Virus record (IMG/VR): IMGVR_UViG_3300043399_000487 | Location: 1-47,542 of that record | Source: a virus | Strand: one strand, 5' to 3' | DNA: 47,542 nucleotides | Part shown: one piece after another, positions 31,231-39,190 of the stretch | Numbering within the stretch: the stretch's first letter is position 1 | Layout: every line of letters starts with the position of its first letter | Notes under the pieces: model-generated | Seen by the model: only the letters and a program-made list of their open reading frames with translations | Told to the model about the DNA's origin: nothing | Database searches by the model: none | Translations under genes and position numbers: made by a program

Positions 31231-31452
31231 ATGCACTACTTAATAGAGGTAGTGCAACGGAATCGCGTCATAAAGGCGCTGATACGAACTCCTGACTATG
31301 ATCGGGCGTTAATGGTCTTTCAGGCGGCGAAGAAGCTAGCTCATAGGGAGACACGTTTTTTTAGGCATGACGACACGCATGGACGCGTGTTATTAAAGTT
31401 TGTAGTACGTGAGGTAAAGACACCTGTAAGGAGTATGTATGATCGTAACTAG
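31231..31452 (+). CDS. Hypothetical 73-aa protein
   Basis: The gene lies between thyX and the dUTPase-like gene, overlapping the latter by 14 nt. Sequence is basic with a helical stretch (YDRALMVFQAAKKLAHRE). Weak ribosome binding site, so probably translated by coupling to thyX. No family recognised. Confidence 0.6.
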   Translation: MHYLIEVVQRNRVIKALIRTPDYDRALMVFQAAKKLAHRETRFFRHDDTHGRVLLKFVVREVKTPVRSMYDRN

Positions 31453-31924
31453 GACAGAGTTGCTGGCCTTGTCACAGGATGGGTATCTGATAGATGCCCC
31501 GCTGGGGGACGCGACAGAGATGGGTATCCCAGCAAGGGTATCTTCCTTTGTTCTGAAGGAAAGGGCGTGGGCTGGTAACATCCCCTCCCCAAACAGAACC
31601 ACACGGATTAGGGCACACAGTATGGGACCTACAGGTATCATGGACCGGTACCCGTGTATGGCTGGCTACGAAATGCCCCCCGGAGAGATAGCATGGTTCT
31701 CTACTGGAATACAAACGTACCTGCCCGGTAACTTCCGCATGCGCTTTGTGCCAGCGATGGAGCTGCAAGCGTACGGTCTATTCTATATTGGTACCTCGGA
31801 GGTGGCACATATTGACCCCCACTCCGGCGTGTCTCTGCCTTTCCAGAATACCAACCAGAGGTATGCGCTGAGCCTACTCCCCGGCGATTTGCTAGGGTAC
31901 TTAGAGGTTCACAAGACTATTTGA
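31439..31924 (+). CDS. dUTPase/dCTP deaminase-like fold protein (putative)
   Basis: This 161-aa protein starts at ATG 31439 after AAGGAG. The pattern of strands and the segments EMPPGEIAWFSTGIQTYLP and IDPHSGVSLPFQ, then LLPGDLLGYLEV, resemble the beta-barrel core of the dCTP deaminase/dUTPase superfamily. The canonical Ser motif P-R-S-[GS] is not visible. It may be a diverged dCTP deaminase or a non-enzymatic paralogue; the adjacent true dUTPase supports the family guess. Confidence 0.5.
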   Translation: MIVTRTELLALSQDGYLIDAPLGDATEMGIPARVSSFVLKERAWAGNIPSPNRTTRIRAHSMGPTGIMDRYPCMAGYEMPPGEIAWFSTGIQTYLPGNFRMRFVPAMELQAYGLFYIGTSEVAHIDPHSGVSLPFQNTNQRYALSLLPGDLLGYLEVHKTI

Positions 31925-31936
31925 AGTTGATTGCAA
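31921..31936. repeat. 16-bp dyad box, copy 10 (one change)
   Basis: TTGAAGTTGATTGCAA, containing the stop codon of the upstream gene and ending at the AAAAGGAG site of the dUTPase gene. Confidence 0.65.
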
Positions 31937-31948
31937 AAAGGAGAAAGT

Positions 31949-32497
31949 ATGCTACAGGTGGAAATGAAGTTACTGGATGCTCGACTAGAAGGGCTTATGG
32001 GGTACGCGACTGCCCTCGCGGCAGGGCTTGATTTACGAGCTTGCGCTGTACAACGCATAGGTAGCGCCAGTAGGCAGGCGCTGGATAAGGATACACCCCA
32101 ATACACGCTATTTCCCGGAGAGAAAATTCTTGTAGGTACGGGAATAGTAGTGCATCTGGCAAGCCTCTCGTATGGCGGCTCCGATACGCCAGAGATGGTA
32201 CTGGCAGATGGTGGCGATGACACGGTGGCGGCTATGCTGCTACCACGGTCGGGGCTTGGCACTAAGCTAAGTCTGCGCCTCGCCAATACGGTAGGGTTAG
32301 TTGATGCGGACTATCAAGGCGAGATTATGCTGGCTCTTGAGAATGGCGGAGCTAACGAGTTTGTTATCACTGCGCTGGACCGCCTAGCCCAGATGGTTGT
32401 AGTGCCAGTATTGCGCCCCACCTATAAGGTGGTACAGGAGTTCGGTGCTACCTCAGAGCGGGGGACGGGAGGGTTTGGCAGTACGGGCATTCAGTAG
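31949..32497 (+). CDS. dut: dUTP pyrophosphatase
   Basis: This 182-aa protein starts at ATG 31949. All five dUTPase motifs are visible: AAGLDLRAC (I), LPRSGLGTK (II, here PRSGL), NTVGLVDADYQGEI (III), DRLAQMVVV (IV) and ERGTGGFGSTG (V, the flexible C-terminal arm that closes over the substrate). It hydrolyses dUTP to dUMP, feeding ThyX and keeping uracil out of DNA. An insertion after motif I (~30 residues) makes it longer than typical trimeric enzymes. A terminator follows. Confidence 0.95.
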   Translation: MLQVEMKLLDARLEGLMGYATALAAGLDLRACAVQRIGSASRQALDKDTPQYTLFPGEKILVGTGIVVHLASLSYGGSDTPEMVLADGGDDTVAAMLLPRSGLGTKLSLRLANTVGLVDADYQGEIMLALENGGANEFVITALDRLAQMVVVPVLRPTYKVVQEFGATSERGTGGFGSTGIQ

Positions 32498-32514
32498 GTA
32501 CGTGTGGTATATAC

Positions 32515-32538
32515 AAAAGGCTCCTAGTGGGCCTTTTT
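32515..32538 (+). terminator. Rho-independent terminator after dut
   Basis: AAAAGGC and GCCTTTTT flank TCCTAGTGG (which adds CC/GG pairs), giving a compact stem ending in a run of T. Confidence 0.8.
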
Positions 32539-32560
32539 CTTTGTAGACAAGGAGCTAAAA

Positions 32561-34495
32561 ATGAATAACAGTCTTCCCTCTGTGTATCAATCGTTCGTGG
32601 CAATCAGTCGGTACGCTCGTTGGTTAGATGAGGCTAAACGGCGCGAAATCTGGCCGGAGACCGCTATGCGCTATTGTACGTTTTTCAATGAGCGTACGGA
32701 TGGAGAGTTTGAATCCCTCTTTATGGATGAGCTACTTCCTGCTATCAGAGGACTTGAGACAATGCCCTCTATGCGTGCTTTGATGACGGCGGGGGAGGCT
32801 CTTGCACGGGAGAACCTCGCAGGCTACAACTGTGCATACCTAGCCATTAACCATAAGCGAAAATTCGCAGAAGCCCTCTACGTTCTTATGTGTGGTACGG
32901 GCGTGGGCTTCTCTTGTGAGCGGCAGGAAATCCACCAACTACCTACGATACCTGACACCCTTGTTGATTGCGATGACATCGTTGTTGTTGGTGACTCCAA
33001 AGAGGGATGGGCCAAAGCGTTTCGTAAGCTAGTCTCTTGCCTCTACGAGGGGGACATTCCGAAGATCGACTACGGTAACGTACGTCCTGCCGGGGCAAGG
33101 CTGAGAGTGTTCGGGGGTCGCGCCTCTGGACCGGAGCCGTTGAAGAAGCTTTTCCGGTATGTGGTTGCCTCCTTCCAGAAAGCCCGTGGGCGAAAGCTAA
33201 ACTCTCTTGAAGTGCATGACATCATGTGTGTCATTGGGGAAATTGTTGTTGTCGGCGGGGTGCGTCGTTCTGCGCTTATCTCCCTGTCAAACCTCTCTGA
33301 TCGTCGTATGCAAGAAGCGAAGACCGGGGACTGGCGTATGACGCAATCTCAACGCGAGCTTGCCAACAACTCAGTGGCGTACACAGAGAAGCCTGAAGTA
33401 GAGATTTTCATGGAGGAGTGGCTTTCACTGGTCAAGTCGAAGTCGGGTGAGCGTGGTATTTTCAACCGTGTTGCTGCACAGAAGCAGGCCGCACGTTGGG
33501 GGAGGCGTTCTAAGGATAAGCACTATGGGGTTAACCCGTGTGGTGAGATACTCCTACGCGATGCGCAGCTTTGCAACCTTACCGAAGTTGTTGTTCGCGC
33601 TGACGATACCCTACAGTCGCTTCGTAAAAAGGTGCGACTGGCTACGATTATGGGGACCTTCCAGTCTACACTAACGTCTTTCGGCTTTGTTGGGGATACT
33701 TGGGTTAAGAACACGGCAGAGGAGCGTCTGTTGGGCGTATCCCTCACGGGTATCTACGACAACGAAACTATGTCCGGGAAGCATGGTTTAGTGGTACTTA
33801 AAGGGTGGCTAAACGAGCTTCGTGACTACGCTCGTGAGGTTAATAAGGAGTGGGCGGAGAAACTTGGAATCCCGCCTTCTGCGGCTATTACCTGCGTCAA
33901 GCCTTCAGGTACTGTATCGCAGCTAACGGATGCGGCTAGCGGCATTCACCCACGGTACTCACAGTTTTACCTGCGTACGATTCGTCTAGATAAGAAGGAT
34001 GCACTGTACGCGTTTATGAAGGACTCCGGGGTGTATTGTGAGGATGAGAGGTCACGTCCTGAATCAACCGCCGTATTCTATTTCCCTACCGCCGCACCTA
34101 AAGGGGCGGTTACGCGGCATGACGTTAGCGCCCTTGACCATCTTCGCTTATGGTCTGTCTACCAGTACGAATGGTGCGAGCATAATCCTTCGATCACGGT
34201 GGATGTGGAGGAGAAAGACTGGTTTAAGGTAGGGGCTTGGGTGTATGAAAATTTCGACGCTGTGTGCGGTGTAACCTTCATGCCACGTACCGATCACGTA
34301 TATGAGCAAGCCCCTTACATAGAGATGACGGAGAAGGAGTATGATGAGTGGCTAGTAAAATACCCAATGCCTACTATCAATTGGGCCGACCTAGGCGCGT
34401 ATGAAGATGACGACAACACCACGAGTGCGCAGACACTAGCCTGTACGGGTAATGTATGCGACATGGTTGGGGTTGCACCCGCCAAGTCCATGTAG
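32561..34495 (+). CDS. nrdJ: Ribonucleotide reductase, class II (adenosylcobalamin-dependent)
   Basis: This 644-aa protein has YNCAYLAI (redox Cys), FSCERQEI, VVVGGVRRSALISL, NPCGEILLRDAQLCNLTE (active-site Cys and second redox Cys), KPSGTVSQLTDAASG, and a C-terminal C-x4-C pair (CTGNVC) for shuttle reduction. The single-chain layout without a separate radical subunit gene nearby and the motif set point to monomeric class II enzymes (RtpR-like). It makes deoxynucleotides regardless of oxygen, using B12 from the host. Slightly short for the family (Lactobacillus enzyme ~739 aa). Strong AAGGAG. A 245-nt gap follows. Confidence 0.93.
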   Translation: MNNSLPSVYQSFVAISRYARWLDEAKRREIWPETAMRYCTFFNERTDGEFESLFMDELLPAIRGLETMPSMRALMTAGEALARENLAGYNCAYLAINHKRKFAEALYVLMCGTGVGFSCERQEIHQLPTIPDTLVDCDDIVVVGDSKEGWAKAFRKLVSCLYEGDIPKIDYGNVRPAGARLRVFGGRASGPEPLKKLFRYVVASFQKARGRKLNSLEVHDIMCVIGEIVVVGGVRRSALISLSNLSDRRMQEAKTGDWRMTQSQRELANNSVAYTEKPEVEIFMEEWLSLVKSKSGERGIFNRVAAQKQAARWGRRSKDKHYGVNPCGEILLRDAQLCNLTEVVVRADDTLQSLRKKVRLATIMGTFQSTLTSFGFVGDTWVKNTAEERLLGVSLTGIYDNETMSGKHGLVVLKGWLNELRDYAREVNKEWAEKLGIPPSAAITCVKPSGTVSQLTDAASGIHPRYSQFYLRTIRLDKKDALYAFMKDSGVYCEDERSRPESTAVFYFPTAAPKGAVTRHDVSALDHLRLWSVYQYEWCEHNPSITVDVEEKDWFKVGAWVYENFDAVCGVTFMPRTDHVYEQAPYIEMTEKEYDEWLVKYPMPTINWADLGAYEDDDNTTSAQTLACTGNVCDMVGVAPAKSM

Positions 34496-34537
34496 TACTA
34501 TAGCCATTCCTGTCGTACCTTTCGTGTTGCACGGATT

Positions 34538-34562
34538 CCGTGGCGCTCCTGTGGTGCCACGG
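34538..34562 (+). other. Hairpin in the intergenic region after nrdJ
   Basis: CCGTGGC and GCCACGG form a 7-bp GC-rich stem with an 11-nt loop. Only a C/T mix follows, so it is a weak terminator or an mRNA-protecting structure. The rest of 34496-34739 is gene-free and T/C-rich with no clear tRNA or promoter. Confidence 0.5.
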
Positions 34563-34739
34563 CTCTTCCCCTAGTGCCATGAAAATCACCTAACCTAATA
34601 GCGAGTATGGTGACATCCCTGTCCTTTCTGTTACACCAACTTATGCCCTTTTCCGTGTTCCTTGCTTTTTTCCTGCTGGGGGCGGAAACTCGCGTACGCG
34701 TCTATTACGAAGGCGCTTTTTCCCTTTCTGGAGGTTTAT

Positions 34740-34994
34740 ATGCCTGATCGCACATGCTCTACCTGTTCCGCTTTTGACTCTCTGTACATACCACAACAAG
34801 GTGAAGGGGAGCAGGCATCCCCTGCACGCACTGTTACTATTTGCCGGGCCAAGTCTGCTACCGCCAGTCTCGTACCTACACCACAAGGAGTGCAGGCTAT
34901 GACGATATGGCCGCAGGTGGATGCCGCTCGGGATTTCTGCAGGGAATGGTCCCCCTCTACTGCTACTAGCGATATCGCTGCTATCGAGGCATAA
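34740..34994 (+). CDS. Small Cys-containing protein
   Basis: This 84-aa protein starts at ATG 34740 after GGAGG. A CSTC pair near the N-terminus plus later Cys (TICRAK, FCREW) could form a zinc site; DAARDFCREW ends the conserved-looking part. First gene of the right-arm block of small ORFs. Function unknown. Confidence 0.65.
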   Translation: MPDRTCSTCSAFDSLYIPQQGEGEQASPARTVTICRAKSATASLVPTPQGVQAMTIWPQVDAARDFCREWSPSTATSDIAAIEA

Positions 34995-35031
34995 TAGGTC
35001 TTCATTGCTTAACACACAACGGAGAACACTG

Positions 35032-35190
35032 ATGGCTAGACAGAAGAAGGCGGCACCCGTGAGTAACGTAAAGCACAATGCGAAAGCTCCGTGCAGCCAA
35101 GAGTTCAACATTATCGGTAAGTCTGGGGTGAAGAAAAAGACTTGGTGGAATGGGTACCGGTCCCCTGCACAGAGGGCAGCGGACGCGTAG
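35032..35190 (+). CDS. Small basic protein, 52 aa
   Basis: ATG 35032 follows ACACAACGGAGAACACTG. The N-terminal half is Lys-rich (MARQKKAAPVSNVKHNAK) and the end is WWNGYRSPAQRAADA. Probably nucleic-acid or protein binding by charge; no family recognised. The same ACACA-CGGAGA leader recurs before the 46248 gene. Confidence 0.6.
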   Translation: MARQKKAAPVSNVKHNAKAPCSQEFNIIGKSGVKKKTWWNGYRSPAQRAADA

Positions 35191-35202
35191 CTACTGGATG
35201 TT

Positions 35203-35224
35203 GCCCTCCCTTCGGTGGGAGGGT
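35203..35224 (+). other. GC-rich hairpin without U-tract
   Basis: GCCCTCCC-TTCGGT-GGGAGGGT, a stable stem immediately before a dyad box. No T run follows, so it is more likely an RNA-processing or stability element than a terminator. Confidence 0.6.
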
Positions 35225-35228
35225 AGCA

Positions 35229-35244
35229 TTGCAATCGATTTCAA
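35229..35244. repeat. 16-bp dyad box, copy 11
   Basis: TTGCAATCGATTTCAA between the hairpin and the AAAGGAG site of the 35264 gene. Confidence 0.75.
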
Positions 35245-35263
35245 AATCCATAAAGGAGAGGTC

Positions 35264-35599
35264 GTGAAAACAGAACATGTTATGTATGAACGGCGCGTAA
35301 CTGCGGAATCGGCAGAGGATGGAGAGTACGCCTCCTCTGATGAATTACAGTTGGTTGATGCCGCAAACGTACGTGAGGTTGTCGAATGGGCTGTTCGCCA
35401 GTATTGCGTTAGGCCCCGTGCTTTACATGATATAGAGCCTTGGTTCTGCACCGATGGCACTATCGAAGATCGTGAGTATTTCGAGGAGAGTATTGAGAAG
35501 TCGTACCTCCTGCATTTCCCCCGTCTTTCCCCTCGTGCATTGAAGCGTATCGATCAAATGTTTGCAATTGCGTGGAGGGAGAAACCTCGTGTTCTCTAG
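35264..35599 (+). CDS. Hypothetical acidic protein, 111 aa
   Basis: GTG 35264 follows AAAGGAGAGG at ideal spacing, and no in-frame ATG is as well placed. Acidic and helical (ANVREVVEWAVRQY, YFEESIEKSYLL). Its end overlaps the next gene. Unknown role. Confidence 0.65.
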   Translation: MKTEHVMYERRVTAESAEDGEYASSDELQLVDAANVREVVEWAVRQYCVRPRALHDIEPWFCTDGTIEDREYFEESIEKSYLLHFPRLSPRALKRIDQMFAIAWREKPRVL

Positions 35600-35879
35600 C
35601 CTCGACGGGCTACAGGTAGTCGACCGTGTTATCAAAACACGAGGAGCCTTTTATCAAGAAAAGTGGTACGTGCCCCACTTCTTCACTCGTGTGGCTAATC
35701 GGCACAGTAACTACCACGAACACGATCCTGACGGCAATCTTTGGTACATCTGCGTAGTCGCTGCCGACGAGCGAAGGGCCTTCCCTGACCTAGCGCACGT
35801 GGCTACAGTGGGTATCCGTACTGAAGGGAAAAAAGTTCTTTCGTGGGTACGCTCGTGTAGCTACCAGAAACGTCGCTGA
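35589..35879 (+). CDS. Hypothetical protein, 96 aa
   Basis: GTG 35589 is preceded by GGAGGGAG. The sequence is basic and aromatic (KWYVPHFFTRVANRHS, LWYICVVAADER), with a KVLSWVRSCSYQ end. It overlaps the upstream gene by 11 nt. No recognised family. Confidence 0.6.
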   Translation: MFSSLDGLQVVDRVIKTRGAFYQEKWYVPHFFTRVANRHSNYHEHDPDGNLWYICVVAADERRAFPDLAHVATVGIRTEGKKVLSWVRSCSYQKRR

Positions 35880-35910
35880 CCGCGTAGTCTACAGTTTCTC
35901 GCTTAACTTG

Positions 35911-35930
35911 TTCAATCCCATACAGGAGGA
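35911..35930 (+). promoter_or_regulatory. Right-arm leader element, copy a
   Basis: TTCAATCCCATACAGGAGGA, ending in the Shine-Dalgarno of the 35934 gene; a TACAGT -10-like hexamer lies about 18 nt upstream. Confidence 0.6.
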
Positions 35931-35933
35931 AAT

Positions 35934-36569
35934 ATGCTGCATAATCTATCGCTACTAAAAGAAGCGCAAGCACGCGCACTGGATATAGCAGAAGAAGAGA
36001 ATCGCATCTATCAGTCTTTGTCGGTGGAGCCTAGACGTGTAGGTTTTGGGGGTAGTACGATGCCTTGGGTGACGTACGAAGTATCTACCCTTGAAGAGGC
36101 ACTGGATATCTTCAAAGCGTGCGAGCCGGTACCTTGGGTAATGGCCCTAGCTGGCGGGTGTACGGTACTAGGCCCTGATGAGGTGATGGACGCCCGGTAT
36201 AACAAGCCCGGAAAATCGTACGCTGTCCGGTTCGTTGTCGAGGATGGCGCACCATACTTCGAGTGCCGACGCGGGGTAGGGTTTGGCAGCAGTGAGATGA
36301 TCTTTTACACCCGTGTATCGGGTACCGTCCTGAAGGTAGTGGTACGTATAGACACATGCCCTATTCAAGTCTTTCTGACTTGCGTTGATACGGCATCCCG
36401 CACGCCGTCTGTGAGGTACAGGAAAGACTACCCAGCGGTGCCGGGCGCTACTACCCTCAAGTGGGCTAGCGGGGATGAAAGCATGAGCGCGACATACTGG
36501 TACGGGTCTCTTGACGCTTTCTGGGCCTCGATGGGTACCTATGTGGATATCGCCGGATTGCCGTGCTAA
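35934..36569 (+). CDS. Hypothetical protein, 211 aa
   Basis: ATG 35934 after a perfect AGGAGGA. The first 30 residues are helical; the middle holds VSTLEEALDIFKA and RFVVEDGAPYFECRRGVG, suggesting a small alpha/beta domain. The largest protein but one in the right arm. No catalytic motif seen. Confidence 0.65.
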   Translation: MLHNLSLLKEAQARALDIAEEENRIYQSLSVEPRRVGFGGSTMPWVTYEVSTLEEALDIFKACEPVPWVMALAGGCTVLGPDEVMDARYNKPGKSYAVRFVVEDGAPYFECRRGVGFGSSEMIFYTRVSGTVLKVVVRIDTCPIQVFLTCVDTASRTPSVRYRKDYPAVPGATTLKWASGDESMSATYWYGSLDAFWASMGTYVDIAGLPC

Positions 36570-36585
36570 CTATGAAAGGTAACTG

Positions 36586-36603
36586 CCATTCCGTATTGGA
36601 GGC
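36586..36603 (+). promoter_or_regulatory. Right-arm leader element, copy b, not next to an obvious start
   Basis: CCATTCCGTATTGGAGGC matches the element, but the nearest good ATG (36625) is 22 nt away and has its own AAAGGGG. Either a very short unrecognised ORF follows or the element works as a promoter/leader rather than just a ribosome binding site. Confidence 0.5.
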
Positions 36604-36624
36604 TCTTGCTGGAAAGGGGTCTCT

Positions 36625-36693
36625 ATGTACATCATCTGGTTGTTTTTCCTTCTTTTATTGGTTAAATCGTTGATCGCTGGGTTTGGGGGGTAG
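36625..36693 (+). CDS. 22-aa hydrophobic peptide
   Basis: MYIIWLFFLLLLVKSLIAGF plus GG, one transmembrane segment, preceded by GGAAAGGGG and ending just before the next gene. Such micro-membrane proteins are common in phage early regions. Confidence 0.55.
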   Translation: MYIIWLFFLLLLVKSLIAGFGG

Positions 36694-36696
36694 ATC

Positions 36697-37032
36697 GTGT
36701 TTGATAAAGAGCTGTGGGGTATTGTAGGCGACGACAACCCTCATGTAGTGGCGCGTGTTGTATCTAACACGGTATGTGTGAGACCGGCCACGGGAAAGGG
36801 GTTCAGTGTAGTAATTCGTATCCCTTCTGGTTTCTTCTCGTACCTGCGGGATGTGGCTAAGGTAAGCAGCGATGAGCTGGCTAACAATCCACTACGCTTT
36901 TACTTGGAGGAGATGGACGGGAAGTGGTATTTCGGGTATTCACGTGTGGGGGAATACGATACAGATATGTGGCCTTACGCATCGTTGCCTCACTGGGCTA
37001 ATCGTAGTAGGGGTGTGCAGGAGGGGTTATGA
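36697..37032 (+). CDS. Hypothetical protein, 111 aa
   Basis: GTG 36697 after a run of six G that also codes the end of the membrane peptide. Alpha/beta sequence (HVVARVVSNTVCVRPATG, FYLEEMDGKWYFGYSR). ATGA overlap with the next gene suggests a two-gene unit. Confidence 0.6.
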   Translation: MFDKELWGIVGDDNPHVVARVVSNTVCVRPATGKGFSVVIRIPSGFFSYLRDVAKVSSDELANNPLRFYLEEMDGKWYFGYSRVGEYDTDMWPYASLPHWANRSRGVQEGL

Positions 37033-37421
37033 CTAGATTTCAGAAAATGTGCCGGGAGGTTGCTGATGTTATCGAGGCCGCTGGGTTCTCTGTATACCTG
37101 TCGGCTAATGGTGAGTACGGCATCTTTACAGATGCTAAGGAGAAAGTGGTCGTTTCCTTCAGCAACTTCTCAGTAGTGGCGCGCTTTTATGGTAGCTACC
37201 TGTCAAAACGTGTAGGTAGTGGGTGGGGTATTGACGATGTCTACCCCCTTACTGAGGAGAAAGTTCGAGATGTCTTTAAGGACGCGCACTGTCCCCCTGT
37301 GTGGGCAGTAGGTACTGAACGGGTTACGCTATGTACCCTGCGCCAGCATCTTGCGCGCTACGAGCTTAGCAGTGGCTTCGTAAAGCTAGGCGCGCAGGTG
37401 GAGGAGACAGAACGAGACTGA
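37029..37421 (+). CDS. Hypothetical protein, 130 aa
   Basis: ATG 37029 overlaps the upstream stop, with GGAGGGG before it. The N-terminal half resembles a beta-hairpin ligand or DNA fold (AAGFSVYLSANGEYGIF). Unknown role; not recognised. Confidence 0.65.
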   Translation: MTRFQKMCREVADVIEAAGFSVYLSANGEYGIFTDAKEKVVVSFSNFSVVARFYGSYLSKRVGSGWGIDDVYPLTEEKVRDVFKDAHCPPVWAVGTERVTLCTLRQHLARYELSSGFVKLGAQVEETERD

Positions 37422-37440
37422 TACGGTATTATGAAGTTTC

Positions 37441-37460
37441 TTTCAATCCATACAGGAGGT
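37441..37460 (+). promoter_or_regulatory. Right-arm leader element, copy c
   Basis: TTTCAATCCATACAGGAGGT ahead of GTG 37467; a TATTAT -10-like hexamer lies about 8 nt upstream. Confidence 0.6.
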
Positions 37461-37466
37461 TGCATC

Positions 37467-38297
37467 GTGACAAAACGTACATGCCCATTCACATACCCAC
37501 ATAGGTCTCGTCGTGCCAAGGTTGATTATATTTGTAGTATCGGTGGTTATTATTCTCGTGACGGTAGATTTCCTATCGAGTTTAACGTGGCCGCGTATGG
37601 GGCGAATTTCGACTTCGACCACGTGTGGGCTACGTATAGCCGAGAGTATATGCCTGCCAGCGTCGAAGAAAACCCTGCACTGGTAGATAGCTACAAAGCA
37701 CTGACCGAACGCCTGTTAGCTGAGTATGCCGACCGCCTGTTTGACACGGGCAAGGAAGACGCTGTCCGTTGCCTCTTTGACGACGAGGCATACACTAGCC
37801 TGTATGACGGGACTAACGTTGACTCTGCGTTCGCGCTGCATGGGCAATGTGGTAAGCATTTGGTTATCACACGCCTTTGTGGCTTACCCCTGAAGGGCAT
37901 TTCCGAGGAGGAATTGAGTGACATACTCATGCAGCAGATACTGCCTTCTGGGGAGTCCGTCTTCGATAAGGAGGTCCTGCAGAAAGATGCCTATTGGCAG
38001 ATTACTACCGACGAGCTGGCCACAATGTACCGCTACGTACGGGAGATGGAATACTTTTTCACGCCTGCTAGGGCAGCGGCTACGGTAGAGTGTGAAGGCG
38101 TTTCGTGGTTCTTTACTAGCATCGTCAACTGGGAATGGTTAGAGGAGCAGGAAAAAGTAGAGCAGCATATTGCGTTGGTAAGCTGCGCGCAGTGCCTACA
38201 CACATACCTTTCTGCGCGGGAAGGTACTGCGGTGATGTCCATGCTTGCGACACTCACGCGAGCTGCCGGTGTTAATGATAGCGAGCTACTGCAGTAG
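37467..38297 (+). CDS. Hypothetical protein, 276 aa
   Basis: GTG 37467 has AGGAGG at 7 nt; the in-frame ATG 37431 would put the leader element inside the gene. Acidic and helical, with ALTERLLAEYADRLF and ITTDELATMYRYVREMEYFF. The biggest product of the right arm. No known motif. Confidence 0.65.
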   Translation: MTKRTCPFTYPHRSRRAKVDYICSIGGYYSRDGRFPIEFNVAAYGANFDFDHVWATYSREYMPASVEENPALVDSYKALTERLLAEYADRLFDTGKEDAVRCLFDDEAYTSLYDGTNVDSAFALHGQCGKHLVITRLCGLPLKGISEEELSDILMQQILPSGESVFDKEVLQKDAYWQITTDELATMYRYVREMEYFFTPARAAATVECEGVSWFFTSIVNWEWLEEQEKVEQHIALVSCAQCLHTYLSAREGTAVMSMLATLTRAAGVNDSELLQ

Positions 38298-38353
38298 CAG
38301 GGGCGCTAGGTGGTAGTTGAAAGGGTATAGCTGCCTAGGTATCATTAGTTTCG

Positions 38354-38369
38354 TTGCAATCAATTTCAA
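38354..38369. repeat. 16-bp dyad box, copy 12
   Basis: TTGCAATCAATTTCAA, directly joined to and partly shared with the leader element that follows. Confidence 0.7.
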
Positions 38370-38384
38370 TTCCATATTGGAGGA
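38364..38384 (+). promoter_or_regulatory. Right-arm leader element, copy d
   Basis: The stretch from TTTCAATTCCATATTGGAGG onward leads to GTG 38392. Its first bases are also the right arm of a dyad box, so binding at the dyad could occlude this leader. Confidence 0.6.
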
Positions 38385-38391
38385 GGGTACT

Positions 38392-38670
38392 GTGAAGTCA
38401 TTTATCTACACATTCCACGAAAAGCGTAAGCAGCCTGCTTGCGTCTACACCGTTCGTATTTATCAGATCGTGCGCGGTGTCCCTGTCTTCAAGGGAGAGC
38501 TATCTGATACGTACGTCTCTGAGTTCCAGATTGTCTTGCTCTGCATGCAGGCGTTCAAGATGGTGCCGAAGAAGGCTTTCGAGACCAACCCTAATACTGG
38601 CGGGATGAAACTTTCGTACGCATCCGATGCTAAGTACGCTGGCTTCTTTCAGATTACAAGGGTGTCGTAA
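38392..38670 (+). CDS. Hypothetical protein, 92 aa
   Basis: GTG 38392 after GGAGGAGGG. Basic and beta-rich (FIYTFHEKRKQPACVYTVRI), with a C-terminal YAGFFQITRV. TAATG overlap with the next small gene. Unknown. Confidence 0.65.
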   Translation: MKSFIYTFHEKRKQPACVYTVRIYQIVRGVPVFKGELSDTYVSEFQIVLLCMQAFKMVPKKAFETNPNTGGMKLSYASDAKYAGFFQITRVS

Positions 38671-38867
38671 TGACGCACGATACATTTAGTGTGCATATCG
38701 ACACGATACGTGTAGGCGACGCGGTTGAGCGTGGCGGGGTGATGGTTACGGTATGCCGTAAAGACATCAAGTCTTCTGTTTTTATGGGCACAACTCTGTT
38801 TGGGGATAGCTACCGCTGCGGTACGCTTCTGGTTAAAAAGCAAGTTTCTGGTAGGAGGGTTTCGTAA
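38670..38867 (+). CDS. Hypothetical protein, 65 aa
   Basis: ATG 38670 overlaps the upstream TAA. Small beta-barrel-like composition (TIRVGDAVERGGVMVTVCRK) reminiscent of an SH3-like fold; basic end. Overlaps the next start as TAATG. Confidence 0.6.
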   Translation: MTHDTFSVHIDTIRVGDAVERGGVMVTVCRKDIKSSVFMGTTLFGDSYRCGTLLVKKQVSGRRVS

Positions 38868-39190
38868 TGGGCAAACAGTTTGACAACGTGGCTTGCCGGT
38901 ACGGTGCGCCTATGGGGCGTAGCTCTTACGGTACCGTGGAGAATACTGAGGGAAAGATTAGTCTTTTCCGTGTACTCTTGGATCAAGGTTACGATGACGG
39001 TGGGGCGTATTGGGGTTCTGCTACGAGCTACCGCGACCAACTCTACTGTGCTAGGTCTACTGCTAACTCAGAGTACGTACAGTTTGTCCGTGCCGAGTCG
39101 CGGGAAGCTGCGCGCAGGGAGCTAGGGATACCGCAGGACCTTCTGGCACGTCCTACAAAGGGGAAGAAACATGCTGATAGAATTCAGTAA
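38867..39190 (+). CDS. Hypothetical protein, 107 aa
   Basis: ATG 38867 with TAGGAGG upstream. Gly/Tyr-rich N-terminal half (CRYGAPMGRSSYGTV, YDDGGAYWGS), helical C-terminal half with basic tail. Third member of the tight 38392-39832 run of five coupled genes. Confidence 0.6.
   Translation: MGKQFDNVACRYGAPMGRSSYGTVENTEGKISLFRVLLDQGYDDGGAYWGSATSYRDQLYCARSTANSEYVQFVRAESREAARRELGIPQDLLARPTKGKKHADRIQ

Noticed and set aside
32561-34495. Possible intein in the ribonucleotide reductase, a frequent intein host
   Set aside because: All class II motifs follow without interruption; no Cys/TxxH/His-Asn blocks seen.
35911-35920. TTCAATCCC resembling a tRNA T-loop
   Set aside because: No acceptor, D or anticodon stems can be drawn around it; it is part of the recurrent leader element.
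36572-36673. ATG 36572 reading frame of about 33 codons
   Set aside because: It has a poor ribosome binding site, overlaps the leader element and the better-supported membrane peptide in another frame.
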